From positions 1 to 64,000 of the forward strand of contig JAQOOI010000040.1 of NCBI GenBank assembly GCA_028554645.1: 64,000 nt of DNA, written 5' to 3'. The stretch is from Omphalotus guepiniiformis. Its lineage: Eukaryota; Basidiomycota; Agaricomycetes; Agaricales; Omphalotaceae. How positions within the stretch are numbered: position 1 is the stretch's first letter; every line of letters begins with the position of its first letter. A program made the translations under genes and the position numbers. Under the pieces are notes generated by a model, which saw nothing but the letters and a program-made list of their open reading frames with translations, was not told the origin of the DNA and did not search any database. This document shows positions 45,640-57,451 of the stretch, one piece after another.

Positions 45640-46352
45640 AAAGGGTTCTGCCCTCTATCAATACCCAATCAGGATTGATCATGGGAAATCAGAGAGCTAG
45701 TGAATGGTCAGCTCTAATTGCAGCAGTGCCTGTAGGTGTGGATCCATTATCCACATAGTCTGAGAAATTCCTGCCAACTTGAACTCCAGACAGTCTTCCA
45801 GATTACCAGCTGGTCAGCTCATGAGCTTGCCAGATCTAGCTCTCATGACCATCTTCAGAATCTGAGACTAAGTCCCTCCTTGAAGAATCCCAACTGAGTA
45901 CCAAGTTCCCTTAGTTTACAGATGTTCATCCACACACTGGCACATCTCCAGATAGAGTATCACCAATCAACAACACCATAGCTTGCAAGTCATTCAGATC
46001 ATCAGATCACCAGATGGTCATATAGATTGCTCATAATTCCCCCACAATTCCCTGGATTACAATCAGGCAACACCCTGGGAGTATCTGGACCTATTAAGGT
46101 GGGTCTGACCAACTCAACCATATAGATGGTGAGAGGCAAGTCCAGTATCTCACCAGATGGACCCATTGATCACAGCAGCTAAGCATCATATCATGTACTG
46201 TAGTCAGGCCATTGGTACAGTGTACCCTCATGTGTTGACTAGCAGCTGGGGCTCACTCTAGTCTTCAATTCCCTTGTTACACATTTCCAATCTCATCATA
46301 TTGAGTGTTTTTATACAATCTGAAGCTCAGACCGCTCTCAAGCTCAACACCA
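45640..46352 (-). repeat. Diverged long-LTR remnant related to families A and B
   Basis: Read in reverse it follows the A LTR order: gagcggtctgag near the start (46345), then the ctagtc...ccaactcaac...gggtctgaccaactc blocks. Similarity is patchy. It would be the 3' LTR of a minus-strand element, since a purine-rich stretch (reverse of ccacttccct) lies next to its start at 46352. The left end is not defined. Confidence 0.5.
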
Positions 46353-47810
46353 CTTCCCTAATCAAGAAACTCAGTAAGGTACCCTCCTGTCATCTCTTGT
46401 CAGCACTCAAGCGCTCCACCACTACAGGATCATCAGGAGGGAGACTATTGTACATGTTAAGCATCTTCTGAGCCAGAGTCATCCAGCCTGAGCCCTGATT
46501 CAGAAAGGCATAGACCTGGTACTTAGAAAGCCTCTGGTGTTTGAAACCCTATTTGAAGTTTTTGAACAATCCAGAAGAAGATGAAAAGAATAAGTCTCAC
46601 CAGCCAACCTTCTTGGGAGAACCTCTCAAAGTCGATGGCAAACTTGTAGTAGGAAAGCACCTTTTGGCCTTGAAACTCAGTTTGGGAAGTGTCCTTGAAG
46701 CTAAGATAATGATCACTCTATTTCAGCAGAGACAATAACTGGGCCTTTATAACTTCCAGGTCTGATTCTGAGACGGTGGTGGTCTCCTTGGTTACATATC
46801 ACTTGTAAGACTTGGATTTGGAGGCAGTACTTTTCTGGGAGGAAGAAGAAGTTTGAGAGTTATTTTTCTCAGGAGCGGAGAGGCCTTTTGGGTCTGGCTC
46901 ATCCTTGTCCCACTCCTCCAACTTGTTCTCTTCTGGCTCAGACCAGACCTAGTGGACTAGAGAGGTGTCATTCTTGAAAGCCTGAGGGATAGAAGACCTG
47001 TTATCTGGATTGTCAGCAGAGAGATCTAGAGGTTCCTATAGGTGGTGACTAGGTCAGTTGAAAAACTTAGTACATCTAGATCGTAACACAGAACCATATT
47101 TTCTGACAAACCTGCTCTTTCCTACTGGGAGGCAGAGAGCTCAATCAGCTCGAGTCGCTCCCCTTATTTTCTTGATGGGCTTTCATTTCAGGACAATCTT
47201 GTAGCTGAGCCAGGAGAGTGAGACAAAAGAGAAAATACAATTCCACTAAATAGGCTGCCTAAAAGAGACGCACCATTGGTTCCCCTCCTCCAAGTTCCTG
47301 AGCCATTTCCTGTCCCTCAGCTTTCAAATGTCTAAATTTACCCTTGAGAGCTGATCAGAGCTTGTCGACAGTAGCGTGCTCGAATCAGCCAAACTTCTTG
47401 ACCGGCCATGGAATATCTGGCTAAGATCCTATAAGAGCTTGTAGCTCTTTTTTTCCCAAGCCTTTTCTATAATATATAGCCTGCCTGTGAGTATTAGACA
47501 AGTTGGAATTAATAGAAAAACTAACAGATTCTTGCTTTGATAATGTCGGGTCAAACTCATGATGCTAAAAGAAAGGATTAGGGGCTAAAATGTTAGAAAG
47601 GGAATTGAGTGAGTTAAAAGCAATACAGGGGAATTGAACTTGAAAGGAGAACAACTTACAACCAGAAAGAAAGGGAAGATACCTCCAGTATTCTGAGTAG
47701 AGCAGTATAAGTATACAGAAGGGTTGGAATAAACTCTATATGTTCTAAGTGTTCTGAGACAACCATCTTCTAAGTTAAGCAATGGAATTACCTAAACTTT
47801 AGATCAAAGT
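46353..47810 (-). pseudogene. Decayed retroelement-like coding debris
   Basis: Minus-strand pieces such as PEENKLEEWDKDEPDPKG and YQVYAFLNQGSGWMTLAQKM read as protein but are broken. They lie where the internal region of the element ending in the LTR at 45640-46352 would be. No zinc knuckle or catalytic motif is visible, so type cannot be fixed. Confidence 0.3.
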
Positions 47811-48066
47811 CCCTCATTTGAGTAGAATTCCCTCATTTGAGTAAGAAGTCCTTCAATTGAGTAGAAGTCCTCTCATTTGAGTAGAGACCCCCTCATTTGA
47901 GTAGAAATTTCTCAAGGGTGGAAAATTTCCTGGAGATTACGCTTCGATCTGGACACCTGTCAGGACCAAAAGAAGAATTAGCTGCCTACATGAGTTTGCT
48001 TTCCATAGAAGTCCTCTCATTTGAGTAGAAATCTCCTCATTTGAGTTAAAACCTTCTCAAGGGTGT
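47811..48066. repeat. CATTTGAGTAGAA short tandem array, two blocks
   Basis: About five units in 47811-47915 and two to three in 48008-48066, spacing about 17-26 bp, each near cctcatttgagtagaa. Both blocks end in tctcaagggtg, so the array looks duplicated with its right border. No gene. Confidence 0.8.
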
Positions 48067-48249
48067 GGAAATCCCTAGGCATCAGTGTAAGCACCCCCAA
48101 CCTAGACCTCTGTTAGAACCAAAAGAGTACCAAGTTTGCTTTGCCTACATAAGTTAACTGGAGACTGTTTCAGCTCCCGGGATTAAGTCACCTGGATTGG
48201 GAGTCCCTTTCCTCCTTTTTGGGGCTGAATTTGACAGGTTGGAATTAGG

Positions 48250-48776
48250 TGGCAACAACCTCTAACTCAATTTTAGGGGGGTTTGTGGAGGTGTGGCTGG
48301 CATTGGCAAAGGTTCCGCACAGTTAAACTCAACAATTGAACTCAATACTGAGCTAGCAAGTGTCTGCAGTCCGCTCTGAACAGGGTATAAGTGACAGGGC
48401 AACTCAAAAACACAGGTTCAAGACAGAGGGCAACTAGTTTCTCAGGGGTTCAGGGGGATGGTTCAGGGCAATAAGCAGAGTGGGCAACTTTATTCAATGG
48501 TCCAAACAGTGACAGTATCAATCAGAACAGTAGCAGCAACAGTTTCAGCAGGCAGAACAGCACAGACAGAACAGCAGGGACAGCAACAGTTTCAGTATCT
48601 CTCTCAAGGTTTGCCACAAGGGACTTTACAGAAGTTTGCACAACTGGTATATTTCTCTATAACTGAACTCCTAAGAGCCAGGCAATTTTTGTCTAGAAGA
48701 AGTTCTGCTTTGGTAGTGAGCCTAGGCAGTCCTAACTTAAGGAGAAATATCTACAAGTAGGGTAGCTCTTATATGT
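48250..48776 (-). repeat. Fragment of LTR A
   Basis: Matches about 530 bp of the reverse A LTR (compare 25855-26380) from acaacctctaactcaatt to aagtagg-tagctcttatat. Both ends are truncated and no target duplication remains. Confidence 0.88.
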
Positions 48777-49756
48777 TATATCTTAGTCTCCTGATTCTAA
48801 TAGCCAAGGTTGTACTCTATCTGCAAACTTTACATATTTCCTTACTCACATTATCTGGGTACAGGCAGTAAAAGTCAAGCTTCCTTCCTATCCAGATATT
48901 ACTAAGAACACTTAGTAGGTTTACACTATTGAAGGATGATAGCAGAAGGTCAGTGGAGTCAAGTGTTGGATAAGAGGTAGCAGCTAAAATACCTTATCAC
49001 AATAATACTTGCCTATATGCACTTCATGTGTGATAGCAAAATAAGTGAGTGTGCGGTAATAAGAGTATAAATGCAGGAGAAAAGTGTGATGAGATGTTAG
49101 ACCTCAGAAAGTTCTAGTAAAACCTGATTGCTTTATATTGATTCTTACTATACTCTAGAAACCAAGTAAAGTGCAAGTTCTATATGTCTATATTTGTGCA
49201 ATATGCACAGTAGCACCAAATGTAGAAAACCAAAGTATTACACACTTTAAGACACAATTCTACCTTTTTGAACTTAATAGTTTAACTTGAAGATCATTTC
49301 AAGCATAGCATCTTTACTGCTTGAAACTAACCTACATCCTTCAAATCTAGTACTACACCTGAGCCAATCTTTCCAGCCTGAGAAAGTGGCTGAGAAAGAG
49401 TAAAAAAAAGAAAAAGAATTTTATTTGGAATAAAACTGATATTTACATGGGGAAATTGATGTCTGGCATAGGGGTGGGCAAACAAGTTGTCTTTCATATA
49501 TCTGACCTTGCCCTTGTGGCCTGCGTGCCTGGTCAAACTGACCTCGAATCCAATCCAGGGCGCTCTTGGTGTTGCTGGTGTCTTGGTCTCAGCTGGTTGG
49601 ATTCTTGCTGTATGGCTTAAGCCAGTTCTGGTCTTTTGGCACTGCAATAGGCAATGTCATCTGCTTTGTCAATAGGTTGGCCACTTTTTGAACAGTGTTG
49701 ACATGAACATTGACAGGCTGCTATCAAGTCAGAACATGGCTTTATGTGTCAGCAGG
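48777..49756. other. Gene-poor stretch with the second copy of the 85 bp block
   Basis: AT-rich sequence with no supported gene up to 49375. The dispersed block at 49376-49460 matches 41609-41695 and marks the uninterrupted state next to the foldback element. A minus-strand frame at 49327-49647 overlaps the block and is not supported. Confidence 0.4.
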
Positions 49757-50761
49757 CTACCTCACCTCAGTTGAAAATTCTTCCTGGATCACAACAACCC
49801 AGTTCTTGCTCTCCAGGACCAGGCCATGAAGGTGAATATATTCTCCATCAATTACTTTCACTTTGTCCCCTATATGGATTTTTTTCCAGATGAGCAAAGT
49901 CAATATGGTCCTGACAGCCTCATCATGGAGCAACATGTCGCAAGTACATCTGTGAGCGCTGACAATCCTGCCTTCACAACCCCCTCCATGGGAGATGTCA
50001 ACAACAATGACATGGTGATGTGTTGTTTCCCCCATTTTGGGCTCCCATCAAACAATGAGGACTTCCTCTGACCCGTAGAAAATCCATGAGTCTGGAGGTG
50101 AAATTGTTGGCAGGTATTGTTCCACCTGGGGGTGATTGCTTTGACTGAAAAGGAAAGAGGTCTTGAATATTGTGGATGTGGCTTCCAGGTCAGCTAATCT
50201 GTACAACCTCCAAGCCACGCCGGATTGGAAAGTCTGTCTCTTGTAAGAAGCAAACTTCTTATGTGGGCAGGCTTCAGATGGAAGAGTGCATTTCACTTTC
50301 AGCACTGGCAAATGAGCAGCCTTGGCCATGGCCTCTATCTTCCTCTTGTGGAACAGTTCTTGTACTGGTTGCTGCACACATTTGTGCTTGTTGGTTGTTG
50401 ATGCAGGCTGCAATACTGTCTGTGTGTTTCTGAGATGTGGGATCAGCAGCACATGAGCTTTTAAGGGCTCATCCCATTCATTGTGGTAGTAGGACATGAG
50501 GCCGGTGTCACCTTTGTAGATACCCCTCTTCACGTGTACCCAGTCTCCTTCCGAGATAAAGGAATGTGTTTGCCCAAGTATCCTTGGACTTGCGAATGGT
50601 AGCAACTGGCCAGGCAGATGGTTGAAGCCTGGCTTTGCAGCCAGCTGCTCTGAAAGTGCCTGGTTTCCAGAATTCATATTTGGAACCTCAAGGAACCTCG
50701 ATACTTCTGACATGAACGCGGAGTGCATCACCTGGGGATTAGCCTCAGCAGCCAGGTGCAA
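49757..50761 (-). pseudogene. KOW-motif protein remnant (Spt5-like KOW modules)
   Basis: One minus-strand frame (50761-49757) is interrupted only by TGA at 50048-50050. It contains two KOW-type segments: EGDWVHVKRGIYKGDTGLMSYY and, after the stop, IHIGDKVKVIDGEYIHLHGLV. KOW motifs bind nucleic acids or proteins in NusG/Spt5 factors; KOW-containing proteins linked to repeats are, as I recall, common in mushroom genomes. No NGN domain is visible. It is probably a fragment of a larger transposon-borne or host gene. Confidence 0.6.
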
Positions 50762-50924
50762 GATTATTGCACACCCTCTGCCTGCCTGGTGGACGCTGCC
50801 TCCTAAAGTGACATTTAATGAATTAAATCAGCACTGGGTGATCTTGGGTGACACTTGAGTATGTGGGACAGACCAGGACTATTAAGGCTGGCTGACAAGG
50901 CCGTATGTTATTCTACAATGTTAC

Positions 50925-51713
50925 TTGTTGACACTAATCTTTATATCCATTGAGGCAAATGCACTGCAAGCTGCTGAAAATGCTAGAGGGCTTGTGAATG
51001 ACAACGAGGCAGAGGTTCATGAACTTGTTCAAGACTGCTTCTGTGGTTTCACATCAATGCCTTGGGACACACTTGACTTCCATGAAGATGTCCCTGGACT
51101 TAAGCTGCACTATGGGAATGATTGCCCTACACAATCAGCTCAGGTGAAAGAACTATATCAGAGGACTGGCAATGGAACCTCAATGTACTCTGTGTTGAAT
51201 GAAGTGCTAGAACACTTGTAGATACTATACAAGTACTGTACATATCATTAGAAAGTCCCTCAAGTACATATAATACTATACTAATGACTTTAATACCTAT
51301 TGTAGATAGTTATACCATGTATGTAGGGTCATTCTGGAGTGTTTAGAGCGCGCGCAAAAATGTGGACACTCATTCTCACGCCTCATGCGTGGCCTGACAC
51401 AACAGGACCAAACAATATGTAAATCCTTACATGTCTGGAGAAATCTAAGACACTTGGAAAGCAATTCTTGTGCATTAAGCTACTATTACAACGCTTTAGT
51501 GATCTCAGTGAACTGTAATTGAACTCTATTCATTGTGTCTGATCAGTGTATCACTGGTAGTGCATTGATTTAGATTCTAACACTCTGGTGATTCTCAACA
51601 CACGTTAACAGTTGTCATTGAGGCCCTCACCATGGACATTGGATCTCCCTTTCTGAAATACAGATTCCCTACACCCACAGCCTGTGCTAAATCAAGAGTG
51701 TGGGCCCTGGGCT
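50925..51713 (+). pseudogene. Unrecognised gene split by a solo C LTR
   Basis: Coding sequence 50925-51192 (ANALQAAENARGLV, HELVQDCFCGFTSMPWD) continues in frame at 51588 once the LTR and one CTCTG copy are removed (MYSGDSQHTLTVVIEALTMD), ending at TGA 51711-51713. The restored continuity supports a real ancestral gene. No domain is recognised; the upstream boundary is not clear. Confidence 0.45.
51193..51582 (+). mobile_element. Solo LTR of family C (390 bp), copy 5
   Basis: TGTTGAATG...ATTCTAACA with the perfect duplication CTCTG (51188-51192 and 51583-51587). It lies in the coding sequence of the neighbouring unrecognised gene. Confidence 0.94.
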
Positions 51714-52206
51714 GATGGCCATCATTGGTTGGAAATGGTCCAACCCACATCCTTGGACCAATCATAAAGTTGCAAGATCAATACACTGCAGTGCACCTTC
51801 ATTCTTGCAATGTAAAAGATCAACTTCCCATTATTCCTTGATCAAGTTGGTTGAGGTGCAAATAATGGTGGTGCTCTTTTTCAACCCAGCCTCTCTGCAG
51901 ATGTGGGAGCTGACAGTAGCAGCTGCTATGGGTCCCGGGAAAAGAGACCACTCTCAATCGGTCTTCAACAATGGATCTTCAATAATTTGGTCTTTCCAAT
52001 CAGCAATGGTTCATGAAGTTGTCAGGCAACTCGGCACCTCCCTGATTTGGTGTAACTACGTCAACACCACTGCTAGTGACCAGGGACCATTCATGCAAGC
52101 TAAATACGCCAGTGCCATGAAGTTGTGGTATCTTCACTTTGAGAAAGATTTGTATCCTCAAGGGGAAAGGCTGCTCAACAGATTCAAGGTGGAATTTTTA
52201 AATTAA
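51700..52206 (+). pseudogene. Unrecognised protein fragment
   Basis: A 168-codon frame whose second half is protein-like (VHEVVRQLGTSLIWCNYVNT, FMQAKYASAMKLWYLHFEKD). It ends at 52206, 80 bp before the LTR of element G. It may be another exon of the preceding gene. No family recognised. Confidence 0.35.
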
Positions 52207-52285
52207 TTTCTGCACACAACCTGACTTCTAGTAATTATCATCTGGCAGGTCAAACACAACTTCGATGGGCTTCCAGTCCTGATAT

Positions 52286-52745
52286 TGTTACGAACAATGT
52301 ATTCTTTTTCTTTTCATCTTATCTTATCAACTGTTTGTACATGTAGACACTTTTATTATCAGTAGATAGTATCGTATTACTTAGATCTAGGGTTATATTA
52401 ATTACGCATGTAGACAGCATGATGATCTTAGACACACACAGAACACAAGGCGATCGAGATCACAACACGTATATCCTGAGGCGATCATAACTCATGGATA
52501 AATCATGGTAGACACACGTTAATTAGTCAAGGGTTACAACCCAGGGTTTAGGGTATTATTTACGTATATAAGAACACTTCTTTTGTAGGATACTTCTTTA
52601 GCTTTGATCTAGTTTAATCTCCTCGAGATAAGCTTGTACTTAGCCAGATCCTTTTCTCAATCTATTTCTCTTGACTTCTTATCTTCTTTGTAAGAAGTTA
52701 AAGTTTTGTGTAAAGTCACTTGAGTAAAATCTTGAGTTGCTAACA
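52286..52745 (+). repeat. 5' LTR of element G (460 bp)
   Basis: TGTTACGAAC...GTTGCTAACA, homologous to the solo LTR at 16318-16771. The 5 bp to its left are GATAT; no matching 3' LTR is found to the right in the window. An AT-rich leader with no gene follows to 53302. Confidence 0.88.
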
Positions 52746-53302
52746 TAAGATCGAAGCTTCAAACAACCTCACCCGACTTTACACATTTCATATCATCAAG
52801 CTTGCCTGCTGGTCGTTTATAGCGACTAGTAAGTTCCTTTTTTCCGCTCTACACGCTTACACATTTTTTCCTTGGGCATTTACCTTTGATACCGAGTTTC
52901 TGTTCGGTTAGAAAACTACACTCAGTTCAGTTCACGTCGCCTATAGTACAAAACAGTAACGTTGAGTCCAACTGTGTACTGGCAGACATAAGACATCGAT
53001 TCCTGATCTTCGGAGACGGGTCTTTGTGCTGGGGACGTCGCTCCAATCCTAGAAAGGAGGGCCCAGTTGAACTATCAAGAAGAGTGTGGTTTTGGAACCA
53101 AACATCATCATTCCTATTCAAACAAGTACCCGAAATCTCTTCGTGAGGTTACTGACGGTACGACTTTGAACAAATCACCACGTCTTGGTTTTCAAACAAC
53201 CTTGACGACCTTTTCAATTCAAATCCCGCATCACCTACCACACCTCCATACAGATCTCTTACATCATCCCCATATTCCACCCGACCTTCATCACCGATCA
53301 GA

Positions 53303-56300
53303 ATGTCCGACGAATCGCCAAAAGGAAGATCCCTTTTGAATAAGCCTGAGAATTTCACCGGAGCCAAAGGTGAATTCAAAGTATGGCGACGAAGACTGTT
53401 CATGTTCATTCGTGATAAAAAGAACAACATCGACTCTGATAACGAGAGGATTGATGTTGCAATTTCTTACATGAATGGAAGGAACACAGACGGATGGGTC
53501 CAGAATTATTACGAGACTCATTACAACAAAGAAACCGAAACTTGGCGAAAGACATGGGCCGAGTTTAAGCAGGACCTGAACACAGCGTTCCTGGATTTGG
53601 GGTTGCAGCGAGCAGCCCAAGAGAAGATCGAAGTGCTCAGACAGGGCACTGGAACAGCCGAGAAGTATTTCCAGCAGCTGGAGATACTGTTGACTGAGGC
53701 CGACTACAAGAAGGACGATCCTTATGTAGTCAGGATTATTGAGAAGGGTGTCAATGACAAAATTGTTGATGCAATCTACTCGCTGTTGCGTCAAAAAGCC
53801 TTTCAGTGCTGAAATCTATCAGATTGAAGTAAATATGGAATGTTCAAGCATTGAAAACTGAACATAAAGGACTAGAGTCACCCCAGACTGCTAGTTAAGA
53901 CATGAAACATACTTGTACTCACAATACCTAAGTGTAGTGTTTGCTACAGTACTAGATCTGGTACTAAGCAACTGTGACCAATGGGTTATACAAAGAGATA
54001 CTAGTTATGCCTCTCCAGATGTGTTGGAATTCCAATGTTCCATACCAGATTGAGTTGGTCAGACCCACCCTCTAATAACTAGAGACTCTACCAAGTGTTG
54101 TTGACTGTAATCCAAGGGGTTGATGGATTTTCACTTCAATTGAACAACTATCTAAGTCCTTTGGACTGATCAAAAGTTCCAGCTGGTCTTGCTAACTAAG
54201 TTGGCACTACAAGATTGAATGCTGAGAATATGGGCAATCTTGAAGATTGTATTACCAGAGAAATATTTGTACATTGAGTACTATGTGAACATAATGTCAC
54301 TAAGAGAAACTGCCAATCTGTGTAATAATGGAAGTAGATTCAAAGTTACATCGGCACAAATGAGTTAGATACTCAATACTCATGATGGAAGGAGTTAGAT
54401 ACTGAAAATGAGTATCTCTCTGGATCTGAGTATCTCTCTGAAATTCAGTAACCCTCTGAACTTGATGAAAGACAAAGACTCTCTAATTGGAGGTCTTAGA
54501 CGAAACTATGGGATAGAATACTGTCCTAGGAGAAGCTGAGAGCTATCCTAAACAAGAAATATAACCTGAGTACAAATCTGACCAAAAAGAGATGTATAGG
54601 GGTAAAACTTGAAATAAACAGTTACTGTACCTTACTGTGGCTGATAGAAACGATGAAGCATGGTCTAGATAAGCTCTAGAGCTTCTACACAACTCCTAAT
54701 GCTGCCCTAGTAGAGGAGAATGTGCCAATTTTGGAGAAACTTATAGGGGACCAGATTTGCAATGCACTGAGGAGAATGTCACCTGTCAGGATACTGGTTG
54801 CTATTTACATGTTCTGGACCTTTATTTAGATACCCTGGGTACGCCCTAACACACCTAGAACGCGGACAAAGCGATATATTTCTGTTTTTATACCAATCTA
54901 TACCCAAAGTTCCTACTTTTGACTATCTAACTGGAAAATTACCTAGAAAACTACCTAAAAAGAATCCAATCTCTGCTCAATTGATACTTACTTACTTTTG
55001 ACTCATTTACTGTTCAGATTACTCTTTTAATTTCGAGATATATGTTTGATTTTATGATTTAGTATATATAGCTTACAGAGTATCTATTTAGATTTTCTTA
55101 AGCAAGTACTGCCCAAAGCTACAAGCCAAAGCGGGAAACCCTTCTTAGACGGAATATAGCCTGGCTCTTTAGAGTTCAGTTCAAGAAATATCCAGTTGTG
55201 AAAACTTCTGTAAAGTCCCTTGTGGCAGATAAATTGAAAGAGATACTGAATCTTTGCTGAAACTGCTGTTCTGTCTGTGCTGAATCTGCCTGCTGAAACT
55301 GTCTGTGCTGCATCTGAAACTGTTCCCTGCATTGTCTGACCATTGGATCGAGTTTAAACATTGAGATTGATTGTCCTGAATCCCTCCTGAACCCTGAAAA
55401 CCACCCTTACCTTCTGTCTGAATCTTGTGTCTTGAGATACCCTCTGCCATTTTTCACCCAGATTGAGATAAAGACATCTGTAACCCTGCAGATTCGAAGT
55501 TCAATTGTTGCGTCTAACTGTGCGGAATCTCTGACAACGCCAGTCACACCTCACCCTACATCATTTGTGATTTGAGTTGGATTGTGCTCATTTGAGTATC
55601 TCTCTCGTTCATTTCATAGTCACTACACCGCAAGACACGTTGCCGACGAATTACGCAACGTGGAAAGATAAAGTGATCAAGATTGATCACTTGTGGCGCA
55701 GGCGCCAGGAGATGCGAAAGCATCTCAGACAGAACCGAGCGGCCTTTGTGCCAAGAGAAACAAGCCCGCAGAACGCGGCATGTGGTGGCGACCATAAAGA
55801 CGCCACAGGAACGACCTTTGGGGGCATAGGTAAACCCATGGATCTGGATGTGGCCCGAAAGACTGGGTTATGTTTCAATTGCGGAGTCAAGGGACACATG
55901 TTCCGAGATTGCCCATTGAAGAAGGAACAGAGAGTGCGGCAGGTAAATGTGACAGAGGAAGAGAAGAAGGAGGAACAGCCACCGAGCTGGTTCCTAAACT
56001 GGTTGAAGTCGGACATGGGTTTTGTCAAGACTCAGAAGTGATTGCAGGTCCTTCTGAGTCAGAATCGGAACAATCTAGTGTAGATCACATAGATAGCAAA
56101 TTCCATTTTGTATTTACGCACCCTGAGAATAAATTTGCGTCAGCATCTACAAAGACCGATTCAAAACCTGTGAGAGAGAGATATCCGCCGAATTCACCAG
56201 AATGGATAGCACAGAGAGTAAGAGAGGATGAGTCAGAACGAGCGGTGGGAATCTTGAGAACGTGGATGCCAACCTGTCGGGCCAGGGAAGCATCAACCAT

Positions 56301-56325
56301 AGCTGCTAGAATGAAGATTCAATAA
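53303..56325 (+). pseudogene. gag: Element G gag, split by a solo B LTR
   Basis: Coding parts 53303-53783 and 55632-56041. Removing the B LTR plus one 4 bp duplication restores the frame (DAIYS then QDTLPTNYATW). The first part is a retrotransposon Gag capsid (FTGAKGEFKVWRRRLFMFI, WRKTWAEFKQDLNTAFLD); the second has a basic helix and zinc knuckle CFNCGVKGHMFRDCP. A further frame (to 56325; VIAGPSESESEQSS, WIAQRVREDESERAVGIL) follows the gag stop in another phase and could be the start of pol. No protease, RT or integrase is present, so the element is 3'-truncated. Confidence 0.85.
53784..55627 (+). mobile_element. Solo LTR of family B (1844 bp)
   Basis: TGTTGCGTCAAAAAGCC...AGTCACTACA. Left flank TCGC (53780-53783) and right flank CCGC (55628-55631) form a 4 bp duplication with one C/T difference. 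It is homologous along its length to LTR A. It holds GAGTTAGATACTC at 54362 and GAGTTAGATACTG at 54392. Confidence 0.9.
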
Positions 56326-56650
56326 GGGTATTTGCCCTCAGTTCATGATGCTTCATGGAGGGCAGTTTCCCTTGGGCCTAAATATAGGGCATTTGACGGT
56401 TTAGGGAAACTACCCTACATACCATATATAGTGCTGTTACTAGTAACATTGTCACAATCTATGTCACACATCCAACGGGACTGTCACAGGTTACGCCTGA
56501 GGTCACACCTGGGTGAGTGAGTCACATGTATCACGTGACCTCAGATTTTGTGTCACCTCGGGCTCTCGGTCCGTCTATAGGGCACTTCCAAATCGGGACT
56601 ACTTCCGCATTCAACGGGTCTGTCACACGGGTTACGCCTGGGTCACATCA
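56326..56650. repeat. Short repeats between element G and the next gene
   Basis: Two related units, caacgggactgtcacaggtt (56472) and caacgggtctgtcacacggg (56615), each followed by tacgcctgRggtcaca. A near-hairpin surrounds 56358-56415 (gggcagtttccc / gggaaactaccc). No gene; possible remains of a transposon end. Confidence 0.5.
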
Positions 56651-57320
56651 GGATCAGCTCCGACTCTGAAGATGAAGGGTCAACCTCCGGCACGCTTTCC
56701 CGCACATCCACGGAAGCAGACAGCGAAAGTGTTATCTCGGCTAGTGGGGCCTCAACTACCATAACCAATGGAGATGAAAACCCTCCCACTCCTTCACCTA
56801 CTTCTCCACAGACGCCCCCGCTTCCAACTTATGTCCAAACTGTAAATTCGGTAAGCCTCATTCACTAACTCACGTACGTTTACTGATGTGTTGGGAAGCC
56901 AACTTTTATTCAAGACGCAGCTCTTTTTTATGAGGGCCGATTCGGCAACCGAATTGTTGCGCCTCATAAAATTGCGGATGCTCACACCCTCTCTGGCGGC
57001 ACTGCCCCTCGGAAATGGTATGCCGTGACCAAAGGAGCATGCGTTGGAGTCTTTGCAGATTGGTGACTATTCGATCAGTTACTTGAGCATTCTCCTTCAT
57101 CGTTAATACATTTTGTAGGTTGGCCGTGTCTCCGATAACGCAAGGCTTTCGAGGTGCACAACAGAAGAGTTACCGAACTTACGATGAGGCCGTAGAGGCT
57201 TATACCGCCTGCTACAATGCACATTCCGTCGCAATCATCAATCAGGCCGGCGTACCTCAAACAACAGGAGTGTTGCAGGGATCTGAACTAGCTTGTCAAA
57301 TTTCCGCTCTTACTTTGTAG
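56651..57320 (+). pseudogene. Viroplasmin / RNase H1 N-terminal-like protein, 5' end missing
   Basis: Likely exons: 56651-56850, 56900-57063 and 57120-57320, joined by introns with GTAAGC...GGGAAG and GTGACT...TTGTAG. The first part is Ser/Thr/Glu-rich and disordered. The C-terminal part has KWYAVTKGACVGVFADW, then a short spacer and QGFRGAQQKSYRTYDEAVEAY, the pattern of the caulimovirus viroplasmin / RNase H1 N-terminal fold (PF01693 type), which binds RNA-DNA hybrids. Such short proteins occur in many mushroom genomes. No start codon is found in frame, so the 5' end is lost or in an unseen exon. Confidence 0.6.
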
Positions 57321-57451
57321 CCACTTTCAACAAATTTTAAATATATTCACCACCAAGCTCTACAAAACTGTCTGGTTATGAGCATGAGATGATGAATTGG
57401 GTACCAAGAAAACAGCTTACCTGTAACCTCTGAGCTTTTGTAAGAGAATGC

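Noticed and set aside
51193..51582. Family C as a SINE
   Set aside because: TG...CA ends, 5 bp duplications and no poly-A or tRNA-like head fit a solo LTR better.
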